DNA of 64,000 nt from CBDAQD01 sp965275905 (GTDB taxonomy: Bacteria; Pseudomonadota; Alphaproteobacteria; Rhizobiales; JAJFHC01). Of the stretch, positions 1 to 9,256 are shown piece by piece (positions within the stretch are counted from its first letter, which is position 1; each line of letters opens with the position of its first letter). The position numbers and the translations under genes were made by a program. Where the stretch lies: contig CBDHYJ010000050.1 in assembly GCA_965275905.1 (NCBI GenBank), forward strand, positions 51,223-115,222, given 5' to 3'. The notes under the pieces were generated by a model, which ran no database searches, was not told the DNA's origin, and worked only from the letters and a program-made list of their open reading frames with translations.

Positions 1-401
1 GCTTGGGGTGTCGATTCGTCGATCAGGGTGACCTCTATGTGAGGATTGCCGGACCGAAACCGTCGAACGACCTGAGGGAGAAAGTTCGTGATGACATGAT
101 CATTGAAACCGACCCGGAGTTCGCCGGTAAGGCCGATGTGGGCCTGTTGCGCCTGATCTATTGCGTGATCGAGGTCGGCAACGAGGCTTGACGTGTGCTT
201 CAGGAAGATCCTGCCGGAGTCCGTCAGGCGCGTGACCCTCGTTGTCCGTCTGAACAGGTCGGTTTGCAGGGCGTCCTCCAGGGCCTTGATCGTCCGGCTC
301 AACGCTGGTTGCGCGACGCCCAGGCGTTCCGATGCCTGGCGAAAGCTCAGCGTTTCCGCAACAGCGTGAAACGCTCGGATATGACGAATTTCCACGGGCA
401 T
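1..401 (-). CDS. LysR-family transcriptional regulator, truncated by the left window edge
   Basis: Reading the reverse strand from the ATG at 401 gives an open frame to base 1. It starts MPVEIRHIRAFHAVAETLSF and is followed by a classic LysR winged-helix block (RQASERLGVAQPALSRTI, then FRRTTRVTRLTDSG). The start of the effector-binding domain (GELRVGFNDHVITNF) follows, so about 133 N-terminal residues are present and the remaining 160 or so lie outside. LysR proteins bind DNA as tetramers and respond to small ligands. The target is not visible; a divergent gene would have to lie in 402-900, where only a same-strand hypothetical is found. Confidence 0.88.
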   Translation of the reverse strand, partial: MPVEIRHIRAFHAVAETLSFRQASERLGVAQPALSRTIKALEDALQTDLFRRTTRVTRLTDSGRIFLKHTSSLVADLDHAIDQAQQAHIGLTGELRVGFNDHVITNFLPQVVRRFRSGNPHIEVTLIDESTPQ

Positions 402-531
402 TATTTCGTCACCGGCATTAATCGTGGAGAGAAAATCGTTCTGATGTAATCAATTCGCGTCAGCCATTGCAACCGGGAGCGCCGCAAAAACGCGGTCACC
501 GCCCGGTTTTGTTTGTCCGATGCACAAAATC

Positions 532-885
532 CTACGCGCCTTCGTCTGGAAATTGGCCACGAGCATCCGTGAACGATGCGGTCCCGGCCGCACCGACTGC
601 ATCCGGGCGGCAGGCGCGCATGCGCCTTGTGAACCCGTATGCGGCTGTGGCATTTCGAAAACCGGCCTCGTCCAGGTTTCGCAGCCAGGTTCCTTTGATT
701 TCTGCCGTCGAGTATCTCCCGCTCAATAATCTGTTCAGGAAATCATAGACTGTGGTCTTCTCATGCTCGGTGAGACCATTGATCAGAGCCTGAATTGCTT
801 CATCCCGTGTGGAATGCGTCGACGGGATGTCCTGATGGAAGATACTGCAGAGATTCTCAAATTCCGGCGGGACCTCAATCCGCAT
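532..885 (-). CDS. Small hypothetical protein
   Basis: A 117-residue protein with no family I recognise. The start at 885 (MRIEVPPEFENLC) is chosen because GAGGGG sits 7 bases upstream; a longer in-frame ATG at 909 has no such site. The first 80 residues look like a folded, mostly helical soluble domain (TRDEAIQALINGLTEHEKTT, VYDFLNRLLSGRYSTAEI). The last 35 residues are Ala/Arg-rich and less convincing. There is no signal peptide or membrane segment. It is divergent from the degP-type protease gene and upstream of the LysR gene on the same strand. Confidence 0.55.
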   Translation of the reverse strand: MRIEVPPEFENLCSIFHQDIPSTHSTRDEAIQALINGLTEHEKTTVYDFLNRLLSGRYSTAEIKGTWLRNLDEAGFRNATAAYGFTRRMRACRPDAVGAAGTASFTDARGQFPDEGA

Positions 886-998
886 TTTCTGACCCCTCGA
901 AGCCGACATTACCGATATTTAATGCCCCTGAAAGGTGCATGTAAGGTGGCCCACCCCATATTCGCTCAAGCATTTGATCGAACATGGGAGACCACCAG

Positions 999-2510
999 AT
1001 GTCACACACCACCCCCCATAACCGCGGGGCCCGCCGCGTCGGCATCGCGCTGGCACTTGCCGGCGTCGTTGGCGCGGGCGCCCTTGCCGTACCGGCTCTG
1101 ACGTCGAGCAGCGTCCCGGCGCTGGCCGCGGCCCAGGCCCGCACCTTCGAGTATCAGCCGACACAGTTTGCCGACCTGGTCGACGAAGTCAGGCCCGCCG
1201 TCGTCAGCATCACGGTCGAGGGCAAGCGTCAGCGCGGCCAGCGTTTCTCGCGCAACATGCCCCAGTTCCCGGATCTGCCCGAGGGCCATCCGTTCCGCGA
1301 GTTCTTCGATAGGTTTGCCCAGCCCAACACACCTGAAGGCCGGCGCCAGTTCCAGCGGCGATCGCTTTCGCAGGGCTCCGGATTCATCATTTCCGAAGAC
1401 GGCTTTGTCGTGACGAACAATCATGTCATCGACGGCGGCGACAACATCAAGGTCAAGATGACCAACGGCAAGTCCTATGACGCCGAGCTGATCGGCCAGG
1501 ACAGCAAGACCGATCTGGCGCTGCTCAAGATCAAGTCGAGCGGCAAGTTCAAGGCCGTGACGTTCGCCGACAAGGAGGCCCGCGTGGGCGACTGGGTGGT
1601 TGCGGTCGGTAATCCCTTCGGTCTCGGCGGCTCGGTCACGACCGGCATTGTCTCCGCGCGCGGCCGCGAGATCGGTTCGGGCCCCTACGATGACTTCCTG
1701 CAGATCGACGCGCCGATAAACCGCGGCAATTCCGGCGGCCCGGCCTTCAACCTGGACGGTGATGTCGTCGGTGTGAACACCGCCATCTTCTCGCCGTCGG
1801 GCGGCAATGTCGGCATCGGCTTCGCCATTCCGGCCAACATTGTCGAGCGGGTCGTTGCCGACCTCAAGGATGACGGCAAGGTTACGCGCGGCTTCCTCGG
1901 CGTGAACATTCAATCGGTGACCGAAGACATCGCCGAGAGCCTGGGACTCGCAAGCGCGGACGGCGCGATGGTCACGCGGGTCACCGAAGACTCGCCCGCC
2001 GACAAGGCCGGCTTCAGGACCGGCGACACCATTCTCAAGGTCAACGGCAACACCGTTAAGGGACCGCGGGACCTGGCCCGCAAGATCGCGGCGATCGATC
2101 CCGGCAAGGACGCGGAAGTCGAGCTTCTGCGCGACGGCCGGAACATGACCAAGACGGTCGAAATCGGACTTCTGCCCGGATCGGACAAGGTGGCGTCCTC
2201 GGGCAAGCCGCCGAAGGCCAAGGCCAGCCTGACGTCCCTGGGTTTGAGCCTCGCGCGCACCGACGCGGGCGACGGTGACGATGGCGTGATTGTCGCCGAT
2301 GTCGATCCGGACGGTCCGGCCGCACGCAAGGGCATTCGCCCGGGCGACAGGATCATCGAGGTCGCCGGCAAGGCCGTCGACAGTCCCCGTGACGTCCGCA
2401 AGCGTCTGGACGCGATCCAGGAACAGGGCCGCAAGAGCGTGCTCTTCCTGGTCCGGCCGTCGCGCGGAGACCAGCAGCGGTTCGTTGCGATACCTCTCAG
2501 GGATGCCTGA
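999..2510 (+). CDS. degP: DegP/DegQ (Do-type) periplasmic serine endoprotease
   Basis: A 503-residue HtrA-family protease that degrades or refolds misfolded envelope proteins. It has an N-terminal membrane/signal segment (ALALAGVVGAGALAVPAL), a trypsin-like domain with catalytic His142 (TNNHVI), Asp172 (KTDLALLK) and Ser245 (GNSGGPAF), and two PDZ domains at roughly residues 275-365 and 395-495. The length matches DegP/MucD. The start at 999 is preferred over 984 because GGGAG lies 8-10 bases upstream. It stands before a two-component system, fitting envelope stress control. Whether the ortholog is DegP, DegQ or MucD cannot be decided here. Confidence 0.93.
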   Translation: MSHTTPHNRGARRVGIALALAGVVGAGALAVPALTSSSVPALAAAQARTFEYQPTQFADLVDEVRPAVVSITVEGKRQRGQRFSRNMPQFPDLPEGHPFREFFDRFAQPNTPEGRRQFQRRSLSQGSGFIISEDGFVVTNNHVIDGGDNIKVKMTNGKSYDAELIGQDSKTDLALLKIKSSGKFKAVTFADKEARVGDWVVAVGNPFGLGGSVTTGIVSARGREIGSGPYDDFLQIDAPINRGNSGGPAFNLDGDVVGVNTAIFSPSGGNVGIGFAIPANIVERVVADLKDDGKVTRGFLGVNIQSVTEDIAESLGLASADGAMVTRVTEDSPADKAGFRTGDTILKVNGNTVKGPRDLARKIAAIDPGKDAEVELLRDGRNMTKTVEIGLLPGSDKVASSGKPPKAKASLTSLGLSLARTDAGDGDDGVIVADVDPDGPAARKGIRPGDRIIEVAGKAVDSPRDVRKRLDAIQEQGRKSVLFLVRPSRGDQQRFVAIPLRDA

Positions 2511-2876
2511 TCCGTTCAGGATCGGACATCCGGAAATCCGGTCATGATTTCGCGACATGTCCGGAAGGCTGCGTCGGCAATCGTTGGCATCGGTTCCCCC
2601 CTCGGGCGGTTGCCGGCGCGGCCCTTTTCAAGACCGCCGTTTCGCACCGTTACTCACTCAACATCTGTGGTGTCGGATACGGCATTGGACCACTCCTCGG
2701 GCAAGGCCGCCCCGCTGAAAACACCGGGGCGGCCGTGCTGGCTTCTGGAGCGGGTCATTAGCGGAGGGAACGGGGGCGCCATGACAAAATCACAGATCCT
2801 TGGTCCGGCCGAGCTTGAGGCTGTACCATGGCCGGGAAGAGAATCATCATCGGAAGGCGGGTACGGCCAACAGGCA
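2511..2876. other. 366-base intergenic region between degP and the response regulator
   Basis: No convincing gene is seen. The frame of the response regulator stays open upstream to 2544, but the translation before the canonical MKTLVIEDD start lacks family similarity. The stretch contains the strong inverted repeat described separately and probably carries the promoter of the two-component operon. Confidence 0.5.
2705..2734. repeat. Perfect 10-bp GC-rich inverted repeat, possible terminator
   Basis: GGCCGCCCCG and CGGGGCGGCC are separated by the 10-base loop CTGAAAACAC. No T-run follows on either strand, so it is not a textbook Rho-independent terminator. It may still end degP transcription or act as an operator for the downstream response regulator gene. 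Confidence 0.5.
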
Positions 2877-3557
2877 ATGAAGACGCTTGTGATTGAGGAC
2901 GACCGGGAAGCGGCGGCCTATCTCGTCAAAGGGCTGAAGGAGGCCGGGCACGTCGTCGACCACGCGGCTGACGGCGAGACGGGCCTCGCCCTTGCGCGCG
3001 ACGGGACGTACGACGTGCTGATCGTAGACCGCATGCTGCCCAGGCTGGATGGCCTGACGGTTGTCGAAACCCTGCGGGCGGAGACAGTGACCACGCCGGT
3101 GCTGTTCCTCAGTGCGCTCGGCAAGGTCGATGACCGGGTCAAGGGTCTGCGTGCGGGCGGCGATGACTATCTCACCAAGCCTTATGCTTTTTCCGAACTT
3201 CTGGCCCGCGTCGAGGCCCTCGGCCGCCGCGGTGCGCTTGAGGAAACCCGTACCCGATACCAGGTCGGCGATCTCGAAATCGACCTTCTGTCGCGCAGCG
3301 TCAGCCGCAGCGGGACCGAAATCACACTCCAGCCGCGGGAATTCAGGCTTCTGGAATACCTCGTCAAGCACGCCGGCCAGGTCGTGACCCGCACAATGCT
3401 TCTGGAGAATGTCTGGGATTATCATTTCGATCCCCAGACCAACGTCATCGACGTTCACATCTCGCGCCTCCGGGCCAAGATCGACAAGGATTTCGGCGAG
3501 CCGCTGCTGCACACGGTTCGCGGCGCCGGATATACGATCCGTGGCAATCCGGAATAG
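2877..3557 (+). CDS. OmpR/PhoB-family response regulator
   Basis: A 226-residue two-domain response regulator. The receiver domain has acidic-pocket residues in VIEDD, phosphoacceptor Asp51 (VLIVDRMLP) and conserved Lys101 (DDYLTKPYAF). The C-terminal winged helix (residues about 130-225) contains LQPREFRLLEYLVKHAGQVV and ends RLRAKIDK..HTVRGAGYTI, diagnostic of the OmpR/PhoB class. The start at 2877 was chosen because MKTLVIEDD is where the family begins. Its 3' end overlaps the kinase start by 17 bases, so the two are co-translated. With the degP neighbour it probably senses envelope conditions, which is inference from context. Confidence 0.93.
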   Translation: MKTLVIEDDREAAAYLVKGLKEAGHVVDHAADGETGLALARDGTYDVLIVDRMLPRLDGLTVVETLRAETVTTPVLFLSALGKVDDRVKGLRAGGDDYLTKPYAFSELLARVEALGRRGALEETRTRYQVGDLEIDLLSRSVSRSGTEITLQPREFRLLEYLVKHAGQVVTRTMLLENVWDYHFDPQTNVIDVHISRLRAKIDKDFGEPLLHTVRGAGYTIRGNPE

Positions 3558-4935
3558 AGTTCAACCCGGTATCCTGCATACGTCGACCTTCCGGATGGTT
3601 GCGTTCTATCTTGTGCTTTTTGTTGTCTCTTCTGCGGCCGTGCTGGGCTACGTCTACTGGAGCACGGCGGGACTGCTTGAGCGCCAGACCGACGACACCA
3701 TCCGCGCCGAGATCACCGGCCTTGCCGAACAGTACCAGCAGGGCGGAGTGAACCTGCTGGCCCGCACGGTTGCGGGCAGAAGCAGGGAAGAGGGCCGCAG
3801 CATCTACCTTCTGACGGACCGGGCCGGCCAGAAGATTGCCGGCAATATTTCAAATCTGCCCGAGAACCAGCCGTCGGGAGAAGGCTGGGTCGAGTTTCCT
3901 TACGCGGTCGCCACGCCTCAGGGCGTCAAGCGCCATGACGCGCGCGCTTACCTGTTCCGCCTGCAGCAGGGCTTCGTCCTGATCGTCGGCCGCGACGTCA
4001 ACGACCGGCGTTTCTTCGTAACGCTGATCAGGCAGGCCATTTTCTGGGCGGTCGGCCTGACTCTGCTGCTTGGGATCGGTGGCGGTCTTCTGATCAGCCG
4101 GAACTTCCTCAGCCGCATCGACGCCATCGGCCGGACCAGCCGGGCGATCATGCAAGGTGATCTGACCGAGCGCATGGCGGTATCCGGAACAGGTGACGAA
4201 CTCGACCGCCTGGCCGGCAGCCTGAACGACATGCTTGACCAGATCGAGCGCCTTATGACAGGGATGCGCGAGGTTTCCGACAACGTTGCCCATGACCTCA
4301 AGACTCCGCTGACGCGACTGCGCGCGCGTCTGGAAGACGCATTGAGATCCGGTCCGGAGGAAAATCACCGAGTGGTCATGGAGGAGACGATCGCGGAGGC
4401 CGATCAGCTTCTCAAGACCTTCAATGCGCTGTTGAGCATTGCGCGCACGGAGTCAGGCGAGGCGCGCACGGCTATGGAGCGGATCGACGCGGCCGAGGTT
4501 TTCCGCGAAGTCAGTGAACTCTACGAACCGCTGGTCGAGGAGGCGCGCGGTGAACTGGTCTTTATCGGCAACGGTCCATGCACGGTCGATGCGGATCGCC
4601 AGTTGCTTGCCCAGGCTGCATCGAATCTCCTGGATAATGCGCTCAAATACGGCCGGCCGGAAAACGGTGAGATCCGCCTTACGGTGTCCGCGGCTGCCGG
4701 GAACGGATCCGCCGATCTGATTGTGGCAGACAACGGCCCCGGGATCGAAGCGAATGACCGGGGTCGGGCGGTCGAACGTTTCGTCCGGCTTGACGAAAGC
4801 CGGTCGCGGCCGGGCAGCGGGCTCGGACTCAGCCTGGTCCAGGGCATAGCAAAGCTGCATGGCGGCAATCTCGTCCTGGAAGACAACAATCCGGGCCTGC
4901 GGTCCGTTCTGCGCCTGCCATTGAGCCATTCCTAA
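3541..4935 (+). CDS. Membrane sensor histidine kinase, partner of the preceding regulator
   Basis: A 464-residue HAMP-type kinase. Order: TM1 at about 19-41 (FRMVAFYLVLFVVSSAAVL), a periplasmic sensor of about 120 residues, TM2 at about 163-187 (FWAVGLTLLLGIGGGLL), HAMP, HisKA with phosphorylated His251 (NVAHDLKTPLTRLR), then HATPase with N box (SNLLDNALKYG), DNGPGI and GSGLGLSLV. GTG 3541 is the preferred start because ATG 3595 would cut into TM1. It overlaps the response regulator and ends 47 bases before glnE. The ligand is unknown. Confidence 0.92.
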   Translation: MAIRNRVQPGILHTSTFRMVAFYLVLFVVSSAAVLGYVYWSTAGLLERQTDDTIRAEITGLAEQYQQGGVNLLARTVAGRSREEGRSIYLLTDRAGQKIAGNISNLPENQPSGEGWVEFPYAVATPQGVKRHDARAYLFRLQQGFVLIVGRDVNDRRFFVTLIRQAIFWAVGLTLLLGIGGGLLISRNFLSRIDAIGRTSRAIMQGDLTERMAVSGTGDELDRLAGSLNDMLDQIERLMTGMREVSDNVAHDLKTPLTRLRARLEDALRSGPEENHRVVMEETIAEADQLLKTFNALLSIARTESGEARTAMERIDAAEVFREVSELYEPLVEEARGELVFIGNGPCTVDADRQLLAQAASNLLDNALKYGRPENGEIRLTVSAAAGNGSADLIVADNGPGIEANDRGRAVERFVRLDESRSRPGSGLGLSLVQGIAKLHGGNLVLEDNNPGLRSVLRLPLSHS

Positions 4936-4982
4936 CGCCGCCGCGAGTGGGGTAGCATGGGACGAGAGCGAGATTCGTATCC

Positions 4983-7922
4983 ATGTCCCAGCAGGCTTCT
5001 GAAAACCTGATCACCTTGCCGGAGCCGTCGGATCCGGAGGCCGCGCGGCGGCTGTTGTCCGACTGGCTCGACGATGCCGAAAGCAGCAGCGAATTTGACG
5101 CCCTGCGCGCCATCGCGCGCCAGAATGCCGCCGTTATGCGGTTGCTGGAGTCGGTCTATTGCGCATCACCGCACCTGACGGCCCTGACCAATCGCCATCC
5201 CCAGGTCGTTGCGGATGTCCTGACCGGTGACCCGAACGAGGTTGTTTCGCGGCTGATCGAGGACACCGGCTCCTTGCGGAGCGCGGAAACCGAAGAAGAC
5301 CTCATGGCGGGCCTCCGGATTGCCAAGGCGAAGGTTCATCTGGCCATAGGCATCGCCGATATCGCCGGGCTCTGGTCGGTGATCGAGGTCACGGAGGCCC
5401 TGTCCCGGTTTGCCGACGAGGCACTCGGAACGACGGTTGACTGGCTGCTTGCCCGCGCGGCGGCACGCGGCACGATGGAGATCGCCGACCCGTCAAACCC
5501 CGGTCCCGGCAGCGGCTATATCGTGCTCGCTATGGGAAAGTACGGGGCGTTCGAACTCAACTACTCCAGCGATATCGACCTCATTGTGTTCTACGACCCC
5601 GAGGTTGCGCCTCTTTCTGGCAGCACCGAGCCCTCGAAACTCTTCGTACGCATCACCAAGGGCGTTGTGAAGATCCTGCAGGAGCGGACCGGCGACGGTT
5701 ATGTCTTCAGGGTGGATCTCCGGCTCCGGCCCGATCCGCGCGCGACCAACGTGGCGATCGCCGTCGAGGCGGCCGCGGTTTACTACGAGAGTCTCGGCCA
5801 GAACTGGGAGCGTGCAGCGATGATCAAGGCGCGCCCGGTGGCCGGTGATATTGCCGGCGGCGAGGAATTCATGAAGCGCCTGGCGCCGTTCATATGGCGC
5901 AAATATCTCGACTTCGCGGCGATTGCCGACGTTCATTCCATGAAGCGCCAGATCCACGCCTTCAAGGGTCACGGCGAGATCGCCGTATACGGGCACAACA
6001 TCAAGCTCGGCCGCGGCGGCATTCGCGAGATCGAGTTCTTCGTACAGACCCAGCAACTGATCGCCGGGGGCAGGGCGCCTCAACTGCGCGGCAACAAGAC
6101 ACTCGTCATGCTGGACGTACTTGCCGAGGGCGATTGGATTACGGCCGCCACCGCCGAGGACATGAAGCAGGCCTACCTGTTCCTGCGCATGATCGAGCAC
6201 CGGATCCAGATGCAGGCGGACGAGCAGACCCATTCATTGCCGAAGACGGTCGAAGACTTGAGCCGCTTCGTCCGGTTTGCCGGATTCCCGAGCCGCGACA
6301 TGTTTGCCGCACGCCTGCTCGATCACCTGGACACGGTCCAGGACCATTACGCCGCGTTGTTCGAACACGCACCGAGCCTTGGCGACGAGACTGGCAGTCT
6401 CGTCTTCACAGGTGGCGAGGACGATCCGGACACGATCGAGACTCTGTCGCAGATGGGGTTCGATCGGCCCTCGGACGTTTCTGCGATGGTGCGCGGCTGG
6501 CACTTCGGACGATACGGCGCCACGCGAAGTGCGCGCGCGAGAGAGCGCCTAACCGAGTTGATGCCGGTGCTCTTGCGCGCGCTCGGCAGTACCGCCGACC
6601 CGGACGCGGCATTCATTGCCTTTGACCGGTTTCTGCAGGGTCTGCCCGCCGGCGTACAGTTGTTCTCCATGCTGGTTTCAAACCCGAAACTCATGGAATT
6701 GCTGGCCGGCATCACCGGGACCGCGCCGAGGCTCGCGGGCATGCTCAGCAAGCGGCCGCAGATCCTCGATGCTGTGCTTGACCCCGGCTTCTTCGGCGCT
6801 TTGCCCGATCGCGCCGAGATGGACGCCATTGTGGCCGAAACAATTCGCGCGGCCCCGGACTTGGAGACCGCACTCGATCTGGCAAGGGTGCTGGGTCAGG
6901 AGCAGACATTCCGGATCGGGGTTCAGGTTCTGTCCGGCACCGCCGATGCCACCGAAGCGGGCGCGGCCTACTCGGCGGTCGCCGATGCCGAGATCGCCGG
7001 CCTGCTCGATGTGGTGGCGTCGGAGATGGAGCAGCGCCACGGCACGCTGGCGGGCGGCTCGGTGGTGGTTGTGGCGATGGGCAAGCTGGGCGGTGGAGAA
7101 ATGACTGCCGCGTCCGATCTCGATCTTATGCTGATCTACGATTTCGACGACGATGTCAGCCAGTCCGACGGCGCGAAACCGCTCATGGCGGCACAATACT
7201 ATGCCCGCCTGACGCAGCGCCTGATATCCGCGCTGTCGGCGCCGACTTCCGAAGGCAGTCTCTACGAAGTGGACATGCGATTGAGGCCGTCCGGCAATTC
7301 GGGACCGGTGGCGACCCGCATCGGCGCCTTTGTCGACTATCAGCGCGACTCGGCCTGGGTCTGGGAGAAACTGGCTCTGACTCGGGCGAGAGTGGTGGCG
7401 GGCGATCCCGAACTGGCGGCCCGGTTCAACGCTGCCGTTTCGGCGGCGCTCACGCAGGCGCGCGATCCGGATGCGACAGCCGGGGAGGTGGCGGAGATGC
7501 GCGCCCGCATCGAGCGGGAGAAGGGTACGGACGACCTGTGGGAGATCAAACAGGTCCGCGGCGGCCTGGTCGACCTGGAATTCACCGCACAGTACCTGCA
7601 GATCGTCCATGCGCACGACAATTCCGAGGCGCTGGATCCGAACACCGGCCGTGCCCTGGCGCGGTTGCGGGATTGCGGTGCCCTGTCCGATGAACAGGAG
7701 GCCGTTCTCGGCAACGCCTGCGGACTGTTCCACAGCCTCACGCAGGTGCTGAGGCTGTGCGTCGCCGGACGGTTTGACCCCGCGTCGGCGCCCGCGGGGC
7801 TCAAATCCCTGCTGGCAAGGACCGGCAATGCCCCGGATTTTCCCGCACTCGAGGCCACGCTGGGCGATGCGCAGGCACAGGTAAAAGCCGTTTTTGATCA
7901 AATGGTTGCCGCAAAGACCTAG
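4983..7922 (+). CDS. glnE: Bifunctional glutamine synthetase adenylyltransferase/adenylyl-removing enzyme
   Basis: A 979-residue GlnE, which adds AMP to glutamine synthetase or removes it in response to PII and glutamine. Both nucleotidyltransferase domains are visible. The N-terminal adenylyl-removing half has GKYGAFELNYSSDIDLIVF (around residue 185) followed by VDLRLRPD. The C-terminal adenylyltransferase half has GKLGGGEMTAASDLDLMLI (around residue 705) followed by VDMRLRPSGNSGPV. Full family length, no defects. The placement after degP and a two-component pair is a conserved arrangement in several alphaproteobacteria. Confidence 0.96.
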   Translation: MSQQASENLITLPEPSDPEAARRLLSDWLDDAESSSEFDALRAIARQNAAVMRLLESVYCASPHLTALTNRHPQVVADVLTGDPNEVVSRLIEDTGSLRSAETEEDLMAGLRIAKAKVHLAIGIADIAGLWSVIEVTEALSRFADEALGTTVDWLLARAAARGTMEIADPSNPGPGSGYIVLAMGKYGAFELNYSSDIDLIVFYDPEVAPLSGSTEPSKLFVRITKGVVKILQERTGDGYVFRVDLRLRPDPRATNVAIAVEAAAVYYESLGQNWERAAMIKARPVAGDIAGGEEFMKRLAPFIWRKYLDFAAIADVHSMKRQIHAFKGHGEIAVYGHNIKLGRGGIREIEFFVQTQQLIAGGRAPQLRGNKTLVMLDVLAEGDWITAATAEDMKQAYLFLRMIEHRIQMQADEQTHSLPKTVEDLSRFVRFAGFPSRDMFAARLLDHLDTVQDHYAALFEHAPSLGDETGSLVFTGGEDDPDTIETLSQMGFDRPSDVSAMVRGWHFGRYGATRSARARERLTELMPVLLRALGSTADPDAAFIAFDRFLQGLPAGVQLFSMLVSNPKLMELLAGITGTAPRLAGMLSKRPQILDAVLDPGFFGALPDRAEMDAIVAETIRAAPDLETALDLARVLGQEQTFRIGVQVLSGTADATEAGAAYSAVADAEIAGLLDVVASEMEQRHGTLAGGSVVVVAMGKLGGGEMTAASDLDLMLIYDFDDDVSQSDGAKPLMAAQYYARLTQRLISALSAPTSEGSLYEVDMRLRPSGNSGPVATRIGAFVDYQRDSAWVWEKLALTRARVVAGDPELAARFNAAVSAALTQARDPDATAGEVAEMRARIEREKGTDDLWEIKQVRGGLVDLEFTAQYLQIVHAHDNSEALDPNTGRALARLRDCGALSDEQEAVLGNACGLFHSLTQVLRLCVAGRFDPASAPAGLKSLLARTGNAPDFPALEATLGDAQAQVKAVFDQMVAAKT

Positions 7923-7929
7923 AGTTTTC

Positions 7930-7944
7930 CGGGCGAAACGCCCG
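7930..7944. terminator. Short hairpin after glnE
   Basis: CGGGCG-AAA-CGCCCG lies 8 bases after the glnE stop. The stem is 6 bp and no U-tract follows, so termination here is only possible, not shown. Confidence 0.3.
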
Positions 7945-8004
7945 ACCAATTCAGAGATCAGCGCCGATTTCTTGCCCGCGTCCGACGGGTTTCAGGCCGC
8001 TGCT

Positions 8005-8027
8005 CCGTTTCAAGGCTAATGAAACGG
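8005..8027. promoter_or_regulatory. 8-bp inverted repeat upstream of the EF-hand/ECF operon
   Basis: CCGTTTCA and TGAAACGG are separated by 7 bases. The right arm carries TGAAAC, which resembles ECF sigma -35 elements, and a CGTA lies about 19 bases further at 8045-8048. It is 70 bases before the EF-hand gene, so it could be an autoregulated ECF promoter or an operator. This is inference from position and motif only. Confidence 0.35.
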
Positions 8028-8097
8028 TTCGCGGAGCCGCGTGGCGTAACGGAACACTCCGCAGGCAAGACAGCCAACTCTGACTGGAGCGACGCAC

Positions 8098-8568
8098 ATG
8101 TTCACTTTGCGACCTGGCCTGAATATCTCCGCCGTGGCAATTGCCGGCCTCGTGACGATCGGCTCGATCGACCTGGCCGCAGCGGCCGACTATGCCATCG
8201 GCTCCCGGTGGTTGAAGAGCGCCGATGCCAATCGCGACCAGCGGGTGACGAAAGAGGAGGCGGGTGGCCTGGCGATCCGGCGCTTCGCGCGCCTCGATCG
8301 CGACAGTGACGGGACGGTTACCGTGGAGGAAATCGACCAGCTCCTGATGGAGCGGATTGTCCGACGTCGCGAACGGCTTTTGCGGCGTCTTGATGCCAAC
8401 AAGGACCGGGCCATCAGCACGAGCGAAATCGAGGCGAACACGAGCCGGATGTTTGCCGATGTGGACGCCGACGGGGACGGTGGCATAACCTTCGAGGAAA
8501 TCCGCAAGTTTCGGCGCGACCAGCGTGCCCTGAGAAAAAAGAGGACAGGAACAACGGCAAACAACTGA
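8098..8568 (+). CDS. Secreted protein with four EF-hand calcium-binding loops
   Basis: A 156-residue protein with an N-terminal signal peptide (hydrophobic run NISAVAIAGLVTIG, Ala-rich cleavage region near LAAAADY). Four canonical 12-residue EF loops follow: DANRDQRVTKEE, DRDSDGTVTVEE, DANKDRAISTSE and DADGDGGITFEE. All keep acidic or Asn/Asp ligands at 1, 3 and 5 and Glu at 12, so calcium binding is likely. It lies 9 bases before the ECF sigma gene and is probably the first gene of that operon. A Ca-sensing or buffering role for the sigma system is inference. Confidence 0.85.
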   Translation: MFTLRPGLNISAVAIAGLVTIGSIDLAAAADYAIGSRWLKSADANRDQRVTKEEAGGLAIRRFARLDRDSDGTVTVEEIDQLLMERIVRRRERLLRRLDANKDRAISTSEIEANTSRMFADVDADGDGGITFEEIRKFRRDQRALRKKRTGTTANN

Positions 8569-8577
8569 ACGTCGACA

Positions 8578-9213
8578 ATGGGGCAGGCCAGTTTGAAATA
8601 CGACGACCGAGGGACTGGGCCGCCCGGCGTGCGGGAGCCGGATTCAGGCGGGGCGGATCGCGATGTGGCGCTCATGGCGCGCATCCGCGAGGGAGACGAG
8701 CGAGCATTCGCGACGCTTGTCTCGATCCATTTCAAGGTCGTGTTCGCCCTGTCACGGCGTATGCTTGGCGACGACGGCGAAGCGGAGGACACCGCGCAGG
8801 AGGTGTTCCTGAAAGTCTGGAGGCGGGCGGAAGCCTGGCAGGCGGAAAAGGCCCGGTTCACGACCTGGCTGCACAGAGTGACGGCAAATGCCTGCATCGA
8901 CCGTCTGCGCAAGAGGGTCCCGACACCTGTGGACACGATACCGGATCGTGCCGATCCGGACGCGGGACCGGAACACGGTATTGCCTGCAATCAGGTCGCG
9001 GCGCGAGTCGAGGCGGCGATTGCGCAGTTGCCGGAGCGGCAGAGGCTGGCGCTCGTGGTGACCTATTACCAGGGCCTGTCGAACCGTGAAGCGGCGACGG
9101 TGATGGAGATTTCCGTGGACGCCCTGGAGTCGCTTCTGGCCCGCGCGCGGCGGGGGCTGAAGCAGCAGCTCAAGCACGAGGCGCAGGATCTCTTGATGAC
9201 ACTGGAGGAGTAA
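8578..9213 (+). CDS. ECF-type RNA polymerase sigma factor
   Basis: A 211-residue sigma-70 family protein with only regions 2 and 4. Region 2 is RAFATLVSIHFKVVFALSRR through AEDTAQEVFLKVWRRA, then FTTWLHRVTANACIDRLRK. Region 4 is IAQLPERQRLALVVTYYQGL then EAATVMEISVDALESLLARA. The N-terminus before residue 30 is poorly conserved, so a later start is possible. It sits between an EF-hand protein and a one-TM anti-sigma candidate, an arrangement like cnrYXH-type trans-envelope signalling. Not an EcfG: no NepR/PhyR gene is adjacent. Confidence 0.9.
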   Translation: MGQASLKYDDRGTGPPGVREPDSGGADRDVALMARIREGDERAFATLVSIHFKVVFALSRRMLGDDGEAEDTAQEVFLKVWRRAEAWQAEKARFTTWLHRVTANACIDRLRKRVPTPVDTIPDRADPDAGPEHGIACNQVAARVEAAIAQLPERQRLALVVTYYQGLSNREAATVMEISVDALESLLARARRGLKQQLKHEAQDLLMTLEE

Positions 9214-9256
9214 ACGGCCTGATGACAGCGGCACATGGCGATCCGACGGGGACGTT

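Noticed and set aside
1002..2558. 518-codon open frame on the minus strand
   Set aside because: Antisense shadow of the degP gene; composition is an artefact of GC-rich third positions and there is no family similarity.
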